Below, one piece after another: positions 54,952 to 64,000 of a stretch of DNA of 64,000 bases; the first letter of the stretch is position 1, and each line of letters begins with the position of its first letter. The notes below the pieces were generated by a model that was not told the origin of the DNA, did no database searches, and saw only the letters and a program-made list of their open reading frames with translations. Source of the stretch: Isoetes taiwanensis (taxonomy: Eukaryota; Streptophyta; Lycopodiopsida; Isoetales; Isoetaceae). Position numbers and translations under genes: made by a program. The stretch covers positions 4,674,323 to 4,738,322 of the forward strand of contig JAJEKV010000060.1 in NCBI GenBank assembly GCA_021234155.1, read 5' to 3'.

Positions 54952-55634
54952 GTGAGTGCAAGCTATTCCATTGCTATGAAAAGTAGTATGAAAAGAATAA
55001 TCTGTCCATGGTACAAACTTCAAATTCTTTGGGTAAGTTGTATGCCATTTTGCAAATCTTTCAAACTTTGAACCAGCTAGAAGCAGTTGTCTCAGCTTGA
55101 AGTTTGGTTGTCTCATGTTGTAACTTCTAAGTACCAAGTACTGTAGAATGGTTTGTATGGATCTGCTTAAATTTGTGCAGATGTCTATTGCAGGTCTATT
55201 CTTATATGTCGTATGCCAATGACATGCCAATGACAGAGATTAGGATAGTGTTCATTTATGAGAAACAAGCAGAAGAAAGATTCATAGCATTATTTTGGAT
55301 AACGTGATCAAAGCTCTTCAACTATTCTTTGTTTTTTCTTCTTGGATGTATGTGTATGTTTAGCATTTTTCATCGATGATGTTGTTCATCTTATCTTATC
55401 TTATCTTATATAGACATCTGATTTATGACATGTTTTTTTATGTAATTAATCACATTGGTTTTCAACTTCTCAAAATATATATTGTTGCTTTCCTAATTAC
55501 GTATACTACCTTTATCATGCCAGTCAACAAGCAAAAGCAAAGATGTACAATGGAAACAAGCAAAAGCAAAGATGAACAATGGAAACGACGACTAATCTCA
55601 ATGGCATTGACAACTATTCATTAATAAATCAGAT
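54952..55634. other. Stretch without recognisable gene
   Basis: It includes (TCTTA)n-like CTTATCTTATCTTATCTTAT at 55390-55409. No other feature is supported. Confidence 0.4.
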
Positions 55635-55746
55635 GCTATTTGAGCTCTTCAGTGTTTATCATTTAGTTGTAAAATGATAGCAAAGAAGAAGCTATTTGAG
55701 CTCTTCAGTGTTTATCATTTAGTTGTAAAATGATAGCAAAGAAGAA
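55635..55746 (+). repeat. Tandem duplication, 2 x 56 bp
   Basis: The unit GCTATTTGAGCTCTTCAGTG... AAAGAAGAA is exactly repeated head to tail. Confidence 0.95.
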
Positions 55747-56262
55747 GCAAACATGAGAGCAAACAACAATGTATGCTTTAGCTTCATATGTTGATGACTT
55801 AGTGTTCCAACATAGTTTAGTAATATGAAGTTGGAGAAATCATTAAATGTAGGAGCTCATAAACATCATCAAACATCTCATAAACATCATCAAACAAAGT
55901 GGAATCTCATAATATCACCGTATTATTTAAGACATCATGCTCTACGCCATTGTGTGTAGAGTATAAGATATTAGTCAACATTGGAGATATTAGTCAACAT
56001 TGGTGATCCCTCCATCATGGTATTGACTATGAACGTTGAATTATAAGGGATTGCGAAAAAACTCGAGTAATATAGTGAAAACGTTCGAATCATAAACGTT
56101 CGAGTAATATTGCGAAAACGTTCGAATCATATAGTGATGAATCTGTAGAAGCATCCTCCTCGCATCGTTCAAATGCATCAAGCCCCGGATCCATAAGGAG
56201 GATGCAATGGCTGAGAGCAAGCGCAAGAAGAGCATAAACCCTTAGAAATTTTTTGGTCGGGT
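55747..56262. other. Stretch without gene; small repeats
   Basis: CTCATAAACATCATCAAAC occurs twice at 55855-55900, and AAAACGTTCGAATCATA occurs twice at 56078-56135. Confidence 0.5.
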
Positions 56263-56344
56263 GTGGAAACCCTTCCTATTTTCCCCCATTTGTGGAAACC
56301 CTTCCTATTTTCCAATGCCATGGAAAATAGGAAGGGTTTCCATT
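56263..56344. repeat. GGAAACCCTTCC array, locus 3a
   Basis: TGTGGAAACCCTTCCTATTTTCC occurs twice and is followed by the inverted ATGGAAAATAGGAAGGGTTTCC. The downstream flank (GGCGTG.TCCATAAAGGC) is shared with 53055-53080 of locus 2. Confidence 0.85.
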
Positions 56345-56473
56345 TGAATTGCATTTTGAATTCTTGGGTGGCGTGCATATTTATGAGCGTGCGCCATTAA
56401 TGGGTGGCGTCCATCTTGAAAGGCGTGGTCCATAAAGGCCGTCACGTGTCAAAATTAAAAATATTAAAAAAAG

Positions 56474-56702
56474 GTGGAAACCCTTCCCATTTTCCATGGA
56501 AACCCGTCCGGTTTTCCATGGAAACCCTTCCTATTTTCCGAACATGGAAATTCGGAAGGGTTTCCATGGAAATTAGGAAGGGTTTCCAAGGAAACCCTTC
56601 CTGGTTTTAATGAAAGCCGAAAGGGTTTCCATGGAAAATAGGAAGGGTTTCCATGGAAAACCGGAAAGGTTTCCATGGAAATTTGGAAGGGTTTCCACGG
56701 GA
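56474..56702. repeat. GGAAACCCTTCC fold-back, locus 3b
   Basis: About four forward and five inverted units form a hairpin like locus 2b and end at the same GGGAGGCCAACCCAAATCGG boundary. Loci 2 and 3 are therefore copies of one composite element of about 450-600 bp. Confidence 0.95.
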
Positions 56703-58618
56703 GGCCAACCCAAATCGGGCATACTTAAAACCATCGTCCTTTATTTGATAGTAAATGGACACTCCTCCTTTATCTGATAGCAAATAGACATTCTAAATAT
56801 TACCACGATTGAATGCAATAAATAGACTTTAACTACATCAATAGAAAGAACAAAAATTGAATCCATGTTTTTGCCTTATGGTTTGGTGCCCATGGAATAA
56901 ATCATTTTTTTAGTTCCCAACTCTATAAAGTTAGGACTTACCGTTAGCAGACCCTGCTTTATCTGACAGCAAATAGATATTCCTTCCTTATCTTATAGCA
57001 AATAGACATTTTAAATATTACCATCATTGAATGCAAAAACTAGACTTTAACTAAATCAATAGAAAAAACACACAGGAATTGAACCTGGGTTCTTGCCTTG
57101 TGTTTTAGTGCCCATGAGTAGATAATGAACTGATTACACTATCAGTATGTAGTTTACGTGGTTTATGATGAGGCAAAACAAAGGGTACCAGGCAGGGTCG
57201 GAAAAGGAAAGGCAGGCAGGAGGATTTTACTGCATAGAATATAAGGTCTGTGTCTCTGATTCTGCAACATTCTGCAGATTTGTGCCCCCAGATTTAAGGG
57301 CAGTAAATGGATGTGATTAAGCTGCATAAAGGGCAGCGCCTGGCTTTACAGGCTCTCCGCCTGTGCCAGATGAATAGATGAAGAAAAGTGCAGCAGAATT
57401 TGAGTAGGAACTGGAACAGCAGTGGAAATAGGTTCAAGAACATCCAAGGTTCTCCAATTACTTTTGTTTTTCTTTTGAATCTTCTTTCTTGAACAGGGCC
57501 TGAGCCTGTCGGCAGACAAAGCGGAATGCAGCCATGGCTCAAGATGCTGCCGATTATGGCAGATGATTTTTTTTGCAGACTTATTCCACATGATTTTTTA
57601 TTAACTACTAACACCTACAGGGTATCTTAAGAGCCTATTCAGATTCGTTTGTTGCCTCAGGCTTCCCATATAGGTTAATCTATCTCAGGCTTCCCATAGA
57701 GGTTCTATTTCGATAATCTATCATCAAATTTTGTTGAGTGTATGTGATGTTATATTATTGACATGTATTCAATGTAGCCATTCTAAAGGCACTTTTCAAT
57801 TATTTTACCAAAAGCACACTACCAATTTGATCGAGATCTTGGCATTCTAGATGAGGGTTTGCAAAGCTTTCAATGAGCAGGTTGGTCCAACTATGTCTAT
57901 GTCTGATAGATTTAATAGAGTTGTGAGATGCTTCTCCTAAAGCAAATGATATCATCAGCTCAGCATAAGCATCTATAAGGGCATTCCAAAAAATATTTCA
58001 TTCTACTCAAATAAACTTTGAAAAAACTCTGTAGATGCATATATCTGTTGTGCATATCAGCTAAAGGATTGGATCCAGTCTAGATGCTGCTTTTAAGACC
58101 ACCCTCATGAAAGAAGAGAGGACAGAGATATTGAAGGCAACAAACACAATGTCTTCCAAAGCATGAGAGCATAACATACCTCATTGGAAGAAGTTTCTTC
58201 GTTGCAGTAGAATCGATTTTCTTCCTCCACGAGCTTGTTAATAGAGGCATATTCTTCTTTAGTAACTAATGTATAGCATTGCCAATGCTTAACCCTAAAT
58301 CCAGCGAAAAGAAAAGCACATTTTTTGTAGAAGCATCTTTACATCTAGGTTGCTTGGGAGCCCAACATCACTTTTGAACGGGATCCAATCTAAGAAATGA
58401 AATGGTTCTTGCATTGTACAGATAGAAGAGACGGGAAAAAACGCCACTGTTCAATAGGAAAGTACACAGGTAGAGACACAGGATGCATACCTTATACCAA
58501 AAGGAATATGGAGCGGCATACACTCGAAATGTAAAGAGGAACCTCGGCCATCTATCTCTATTTATACCCAGAGGAATCTATCTCTATTTTATACCCAGAG
58601 ACACACAAATTTAAAAGT
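56703..58618. other. Stretch without recognisable gene
   Basis: CTTTAT(T/C)TGATAG.AAAT(G/A)GACA recurs at 56740, 56770, 56950 and 56980. It also occurs at 53800, so short dispersed units accompany the fold-backs. Overlapping minus frames at 57294-57614 (for example MAAFRFVCRQAQALFKKEDS) look protein-like but are broken by stops and could not be assigned. Confidence 0.35.
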
Positions 58619-59037
58619 TACTTTTCCACTGCACGGTAGTCATAAAATATGACACCAATAAAATACTAGTGGAAAAGCATGAAAAAATAAGACACGTCTT
58701 ATTTTTAGTTATTTTTAGTTATATATTCAAATAAGACTAGGTTTCGTATTTTACAGCGGGGGAAATCCCCTGGAATAAAATAAGACTCCATTTGGTATCC
58801 AAACCTATTCCGAACCTAAATAAGACATGTCTTATTTTTATAGTGGAAAAGTGATTTACTTTTAAGACAATAGGTGGCCAAACATCATTGGATAAAATAT
58901 GTGACTTTTAGAGATAAGACTACCGTGTAAAAAAAAAGCCTAAATATTTAACTAAAAATAAGACGTGTCTTATTTTTTCATGCTTTTCCACTAGTATTTT
59001 TGTTGTATCATATTTTATGACTACCATGCAGTGGAAC
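58619..59037. repeat. MITE-like inverted repeat, arms about 90-100 bp
   Basis: The left arm (TTCCACTGCACGGTAGTCAT ... ACTAGTGGAAAAGCATGAAA ... GACACGTCTTATTTTTAGTT) is matched by the reverse complement of 58950-59037, with only a few differences. The outer flanks also pair weakly. The interior holds further TAAGAC(A/G)(T/C)GTCTTA palindromes. No coding capacity. Confidence 0.85.
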
Positions 59038-59537
59038 AGTAAATTTAATGTGTCTCATTTTTAGCTCTGGAGTCACAAATGGTGTCATATATTGTATATG
59101 ACAGCCATATTTTGCGACTGATGTGGAAAAAGGGTCTTACTAGTGGCTGGTGTGGAAAAAGGGCCTTACTTGAAGAAAAATTTATGAGAATTTTTAAAAC
59201 ACATTCAATAGAAATAGAAATAAAAAATCATCCTTAGTATCTCTAATATATAATTGTATTACATACGATAACGGGGCAGCTTAAATGAAGTGAATATTTA
59301 TGTCTATCTTTAGAACTGTACACGTGTAACCACAAAAAAAATTAGGAAGCATGCAGATCTAGAAATTGCTGTTGCAATTCTAGAAGGTTTCAGTTCTTCT
59401 AGAGGGATCTGGTTTTATCCATGTGCTCGTATAAAGGGTGGGGCAGGCCTCCACCAACTCAAGGTTGAAGTTGAGTCTTAGCCTGCGGATGATAGCAGAT
59501 TGAGTGTTTGTTCCTTTCGTCGTAGATTGTTAGGGGT
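59038..59537. other. Stretch without recognisable gene
   Basis: It contains the short direct repeat CTGGTGTGGAAAAAGGG.CTT at about 59117-59170. Nothing else is supported. Confidence 0.4.
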
Positions 59538-59610
59538 CGCTGGCTGGCCATTATGTGGGATAAGGCCACCTAGCGCAGGTGGCCTTACCCAGCGTAATGG
59601 ACAGCCAGCG
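59538..59610. repeat. Hairpin, arms about 34 bp
   Basis: TCGCTGGCTGGCCATTATGT through GGCCACCT pairs with AGGTGGCCTTACCCAGCGTA through CAGCCAGCGA around a loop of about 5 bases. It is directly followed by AACATTTC.CCGCGAAATGT, a smaller hairpin. Confidence 0.9.
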
Positions 59611-59624
59611 AACATTTCCCCGCG

Positions 59625-59792
59625 AAATGTTAGGTCATTCCACATTTCGCACGTGCCGCCCCCTTTTGTTCAATCCAGCGAGCACTAGCAGCCTGCCAGA
59701 TGGCACTAGCAGCCTGCCAGGTGGGACAGGAAAGTTATAGGATGTAATAAGAGTGATAATACGGAGAAATGTGGCATGTCCTAACATTTCAT
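59625..59792. repeat. Short inverted repeat around a 20-bp tandem duplication
   Basis: AAATGTTAGGTCATTCCACA (about 59625-59646) pairs with TGTGGCATGTCCTAACATTT (59766-59787). Between them GCACTAGCAGCCTGCCAG is duplicated in tandem (59682-59721). Together with the adjacent hairpin this suggests a composite palindromic element. Confidence 0.7.
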
Positions 59793-61570
59793 ATCTAAAA
59801 TCGTCCACATCTAAAAGTAGAGACGGAGCCTGGAAGTCGTTGCTTGTGCTCTCAGATGCAAAGCTTGGATAAATTGTTGCTAGACACCTCTGTGTTTTCA
59901 TATAAAAAGGAGGAATAGCTAGGCGTCAATCGGACCCAAAGCCAAAGTCGCAAATTCTAGGAGAGCTTCTAGGAGAGCAATTTAGCAAAGCAAATTAGTT
60001 ATGATTCTTGATAGGTTGTGGTATGTGGTCGGTTCTTCTGGGCAGCCATATGAAAGAAACAGACATATTGATATTTTCCACTGTTGTGCTTGGAAATTCT
60101 CTTGCCCCCAGTAGGTGAAGAGTATGGAGTTGGGTATGTTAGCTCTGACCCATCTCATCTGTAGCCTAAAACCCACTTTTGAAAGCGTCCATTTCACTCA
60201 GATTTTAAGCACAAGGAAAAGGATTGCGAAATGAAGAATAGGGTGGCTTGGTGTGATTCACTTTAGATTATCATTACTGTATTAATTTGTATTTCGTATC
60301 TTTTAGATGCCAGAAATGTTTGTTACATTTGCCTAGAGGCTTCTTTGGTAATTTGGCATTATTATTTTGTGTGTAACATCTATTTAGATTTCAGTAAGGG
60401 CTATTCAAATATCATGTGCATGCAACATGGGAGTCGAGTAGCAGGTAAAGCATTTTTTTGTTGGATTAACTTTTACCATCTCCGTTTGGACATGATCCAA
60501 GAGACAAAGCTGGATGGAAAGGCTGGACAAACACTTGTTGGTATGAATCATATGCTTGCCAGAAGCATAAATTACATTACCTTTTATAAGTTTGATGGAG
60601 TAAGCAATGGAATAATGCTATAGAAACAACACATATCCAGGTCATCTGTCATCTGCTTGGTTAAGAGAGAGTAATATAGAAGAAAACATAGTAACGAAAA
60701 ATAAGCATGGTCTTATTCGTGAGAAGATTGGTAGATGTCCTATACACAAGCAAAGAAAAGGCATTATGTAGAGCTCAAGAAAAAATGATGAACTCAGATC
60801 AAAAAGGCAAGAAGCAACTGTTGCAGCAGAGTTTCTAAAGCATTCACATCTAAAGTATTCACATGTTTGATCTCTGTACCAGACATGGCAAGAACTTGCA
60901 AATTTGACCTAGATGGTTCATAAGCATATCTATGTGATTAGTGTTGTCTGTGTAGAATTTGGTAACACATGTTCATTTATCATCACACAGGTTAAATGGT
61001 CTTACAGGTTGAAGATACACATTTAACAGTTGGAGAAGCAAGCAAATGCATATAAGTGCTATAAGTGCTTTATGTGAGATTGGAGAAGCATGTAGATATT
61101 AGCATGGTTGGACCATGCTAAGGACCATTGAAATATATGAGTTCATATTTGATGTTAAAGCAATGGTCAAATGGTCGAGACCATTGCATTGTAAATTAAA
61201 AGATGGAGGTAAAACGAAATTCGAATATAGAAATTCCCTGAGTGCAAGGGGAAAACACCGCGGTTACCTTATAGGCCGAAACCATGCCATAGCGGCTGGA
61301 TCCAGCACTATAAACTAAGATGTACAGAAGTTAGACACAGCATTGAAACAATTAGGGATTGAATACTGCCAGTTCGATGGCTTAAGCAGGTGTTCATTCA
61401 TTTGTGAAGTTCACAATATTGTTTAAAGCTTGTTTGAGAATATAGTTGTCTGATTATTATTTTCAATGGTTGAATAACCTTGTAAGGTTGAATAACCTTG
61501 TGCTCAATAATAAAAGTTGTTGAGTTGATAGTTTGGAATTACTAAGTGATTTTGCTTGAAAAATCTCATT
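59793..61570. other. Flank and 5' LTR region of the copia element
   Basis: No gene was recognised. The 5' LTR must end at about 61568 (CA, two bases before the PBS), but its left end cannot be fixed because the partner LTR lies outside the window. The sequence at 61460-61510 holds the duplicated phrase GGTTGAATAACCTTGT. Confidence 0.5.
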
Positions 61571-61583
61571 TGGTATCAGAGCC
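61571..61583 (+). other. Copia primer-binding site
   Basis: TGGTATCAGAGCC follows the LTR end (..CTCA) by two bases and is complementary to the initiator-Met tRNA 3' end. It is the same PBS as in the TRIM at 14951. Confidence 0.9.
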
Positions 61584-61589
61584 AAAACA

Positions 61590-62660
61590 ATGGCAACAAG
61601 GTTTGGAGCAGGCTTATTGAGTGCAGTTCAAGTCTATAATGGGGGGTCTGGTTTTCAAGTATGGAAAAACCAAATTCAGCACATTTTGGATGTTGAGGAC
61701 TTGTGGGAAATTGTTGATCCAAATCAACAGGAGGTGGTTGCTACTAGTGCTGGTGGAGCATCTAGTAGTACTCAAGCTGTAAATTCAGCAGTTGGAGGAG
61801 GTAATTCTACCTCTGTAACTTCAGGCAGTAGGACTGTTGCAGGTGAGGCTGCAGTTGGAGAAAGGAGTGTCTCAAGTTCGGGTACATTATCTACAAAGAT
61901 AAAAAAAGCCAGAGGCATTATCACAAGCAAGGTTAACCTACCATTCAGCTCAAACTTAGAGGTATGTCCCCTAGGCAGATGTGGAGTTATTTGCTCAAAC
62001 AATATGAAAATAAAAGCTCATCTCAAATAGATGTGTTAGAGAAAGAGCTTAGAAACCTAAAGTATAATGAAGATGAAGAAGTCTCAGAGTTTTTTAACAA
62101 AATTGATAACCTTGTAGCTTATCTAGATGATGCAGGAGTCACCTTATCAGAAAGGTTTATAGTGTTAGCTATTGCTCGAGCTGTAAGCTCAAATTCTCAG
62201 CTGTCTCTTCTAATAAGAAATGTTGCAAAGAATAGGGAAGAAGCTGAAAATATGTTGAGGACTGAGATAGAACAGAATAAATTAATGAGAGAGGAAGAAA
62301 ATGCTGAAATTCTTTATGCTGGAAAAAAAAAGAGATCTCAAGGAGATAAGAAAGTTTGTTACAACTGTTATGAGGCAGGGCATATTAAGCCAAATTGCCC
62401 TAAACTTAAACAAGAAATAACCTGCTATAATTGCAAAGGTAAGGGTCATATTGCTGCCAAGTGTCCTAGTCCCAAAGAAAAGGATTATGGCAGAGGAAGG
62501 GGAAGAGGACAAGACATTAAAAGAGGATATTCCTCTGGAAGAAAAGGAGGATCTGCTGGTATACACATTGCACAAGAAAAAGCAGAAGTCAAGGAAATGG
62601 AGGAATCAAGTGATGATGAGGTAAATTGTGCTTGCTCATTAGATGATGTTGATTCTAAAA
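61590..62660 (+). pseudogene. Copia gag polyprotein, frameshifted
   Basis: The start MATRFGAGLLSAVQVYNGGS, then FQVWKNQIQHILDVEDLWEI, fits the N-terminus of copia gag (capsid). It has an unusual Ser/Gly/Val-rich insert (about codons 50-100). A frameshift near 61960 moves to MWSYLLKQYENKSSSQIDVL and EVSEFFNKIDNLVAYLDDAG. Two CCHC knuckles follow: CYNCYEAGHIKPNC (62357-62398) and CYNCKGKGHIAAKC (62422-62463). Gag would package the RNA. Confidence 0.9.
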
Positions 62661-62669
62661 CTAATGGCA

Positions 62670-62854
62670 AGAATTCTGTGATTGTAGTTGATAGTGGAGC
62701 TGAGAGATCAGTAGTAAGATCTCTGGACATGCTTAAAAATCAAACTTCAGCTAAATCAAAACATGTACAAGTTGGCAATGGTGACTTACAAACCATAGAA
62801 GGATGTGGGGAAACAAAGTTAATATTGAAAATGTATTATGTGTTCCTAGTCTGA
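62670..62854 (+). pseudogene. Copia aspartic protease
   Basis: SVIVVDSGAERSVVRS shows the catalytic DSGA motif, followed by HVQVGNGDLQTIEGCGETKL. The frame shifts at about 62800, where IENVLCVPSLIKNLVSVCQL continues in the next frame. Confidence 0.85.
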
Positions 62855-63561
62855 TAAAAAATTTAGTATCTGTGTGTCAGTTAGTAGACTTGGGTTACAA
62901 AATCTTCTTTGAGAAGAGATTTTGTAAAATTTTCATGAATAATGAATTGAAGTTTTTGGCAAATCGAGTTGGAAATTTATTTCAAATTGAAAATGGTCTG
63001 ATTGATGGAGTTAATGCTGTGTTAATGATTGATATGGAGACTTGGCATAATAAGCTGGCACACACACATTACAATAATGTAAAGGTTATGGCAAAAAGAG
63101 GGCTCATTGAATGCAACATACCAGAAAACCACAAATGCACATGTGAGGGATGTATGTTAGGGAAGATTACAAGACTGCCATTTCCTAAATCACAAAAAAG
63201 GGCTGAAGGAGTCTTAGATCTGGTTCATACAGATCTATGTGGCCCCTTAAATGTTAGAAGCAGAAATGGGAAGAGATATTTTGTAACTTTCATAGATGAC
63301 CATAGCAGAAAATGCAAAGTTTATTGCTTGACACGAAAATCTCAGGTCCTTGAAGCTTTTAAAATGTATGTCTCAGAAATGGAGAGACAAACAAACAGAA
63401 AAGTAAGGTGCATAAGATCAGACAGAGGAGGTGAGTATTTATCTTCTCAATTTGAGGTTTTTTGCAAAGCCAAAGGAATAAGGAGACAATTGACATGTAG
63501 ACATACTCCACAGCAAAATGGAGTTGCTGAAAGGAAAAATAGAACTTACTTGATGCAGTAA
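62803..63561 (+). pseudogene. Copia integrase
   Basis: The GAG-pre-integrase zinc region reads WHNKLAHTHYNNVKVMAKRG, then CTCEGCMLGK (H-x-H, C-x2-C). The catalytic core keeps all three acidic residues: VHTDLCGPL, RSDRGGEYLSSQF and QQNGVAERKNRT. The frame is lost just after NRT at about 63550. Confidence 0.95.
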
Positions 63562-64000
63562 GATCAATGTTGAAGTATTCAGGTCTGCCAAACAAATTAT
63601 GGGAGGAAGCTTTGAGAACAGCAGCCTATGTTCAAAACAGAATTCCAACCTCAAGTCTAAAGGGTAACATTCCAGAATTAGTGTGGTCAAACAATAAAGC
63701 AAATATAGATTATACCATGTTTAAATGATTTGGATGTTTAGGATATGTTCATGTGCCAAAGGAGTTGAAGCAGAAGTTGGACAATAGAGCACTAATAGGA
63801 TACTTTGTGGGGTATGATGAGCAAAGCAAAGGTTGCAGAATGTTCATTCCTGAGCTGAACAAAATTATAACAAGTAGAGACATTATTTTTGCTGAACATA
63901 CTTTTTACAGGGATAGAAAGCAATCAAACAAAAATATTGACAAACAGGTCGGCCAAGCAGGGACATGTTTTGAATATGATACAAATGAAGATGATGAGAA
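63550..64000 (+). pseudogene. Copia integrase C-terminal part to RT linker
   Basis: In the shifted frame it reads MLKYSGLPNKLWEEALRTAA, then YVQNRIPTSSLKGNIPELVW, a stop at 63726, then FGCLGYVHVPKELKQKLDNR and GYFVGYDEQSKGCRMFIPEL. This is the usual copia stretch between the integrase core and RT. RT itself lies outside the window. Confidence 0.9.

Larger units (their letters stand above)
61571..64000 (+). mobile_element. Ty1/copia retrotransposon, 5' half, degenerate
   Basis: PBS, gag with two zinc knuckles, protease, integrase and the start of the region before RT occur in copia order (integrase before RT). Frameshifts near 61960, 62800 and 63550 and a stop at 63726-63728 (TGA, in MFK*FGCLGYVHV) disable it. 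The element continues beyond the window. Confidence 0.95.

Overview
This window looks like nuclear DNA of a land plant, most probably a fern. It is AT-rich, gene-poor and full of decayed transposons. The fern call is an inference. It rests on PPR fragments whose wording (VGNYLV.MF.ECGS..D.QQVFNKL, CFNEMQLE.V.PD) resembles the expanded fern PPR proteins, on GC-rich LINE relics, and on plant metabolic gene fragments (HMG-CoA reductase, argininosuccinate lyase). There are no bacterial or organellar gene arrays and no CRISPR.

Layout. 0.8-4.8 kb is a nearly full-length but dead LINE on the minus strand, ending in an (AATAG)n tail. 4.8-11.8 kb is mostly unrecognised AT-rich sequence with a small hairpin and local duplications. 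11.8-14.35 kb is a broken Ty3/gypsy chromovirus (RT, RNase H, integrase core, chromodomain). 14.35-17.7 kb is a second LINE on the minus strand. A complete 547-bp miniature LTR retrotransposon (TRIM) sits inside it, with 177-bp LTRs, an iMet primer-binding site, a polypurine tract and a 5-bp target duplication. Each LTR contains a nearly intact alanine-tRNA cloverleaf. This is the most remarkable object in the window.

20.4-21.2 kb and 48.75-49.5 kb hold two intact single-exon paralogues of about 250 codons in opposite orientation. They encode an unrecognised basic, Ser/Trp-rich protein and share a conserved 3' UTR block with a Pumilio-type UGUAUAUA site. They are the best candidates for working genes. 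Between them lie an argininosuccinate lyase fragment, a 718-bp HMG-CoA reductase exon sandwiched between copies of a tandemly repeated intron-like sequence, a third LINE (32.2-34.1 kb), a pseudouridine synthase fragment, three PPR fragments, a small spliced orphan gene near 41 kb, three copies of a promoter/5'UTR-like dispersed repeat, and an MFS-transporter remnant at 47.3 kb.

49.8-57 kb contains an amino acid permease fragment, a second spliced orphan gene near 54.2 kb, and an unusual family of fold-back arrays built on GGAAACCCTTCC. Long inverted repeats or hairpins also occur at 22.7, 24.3, 26.7, 53.7, 58.6 and 59.5 kb. From 61.57 kb to the window end is the 5' half of a degenerate Ty1/copia element (PBS, gag, protease, integrase, start of RT).

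Most of the sequence is transposon debris and gene fragments, so the parts do not form a common pathway. All calls are from reading alone; no database search or folding program was run.
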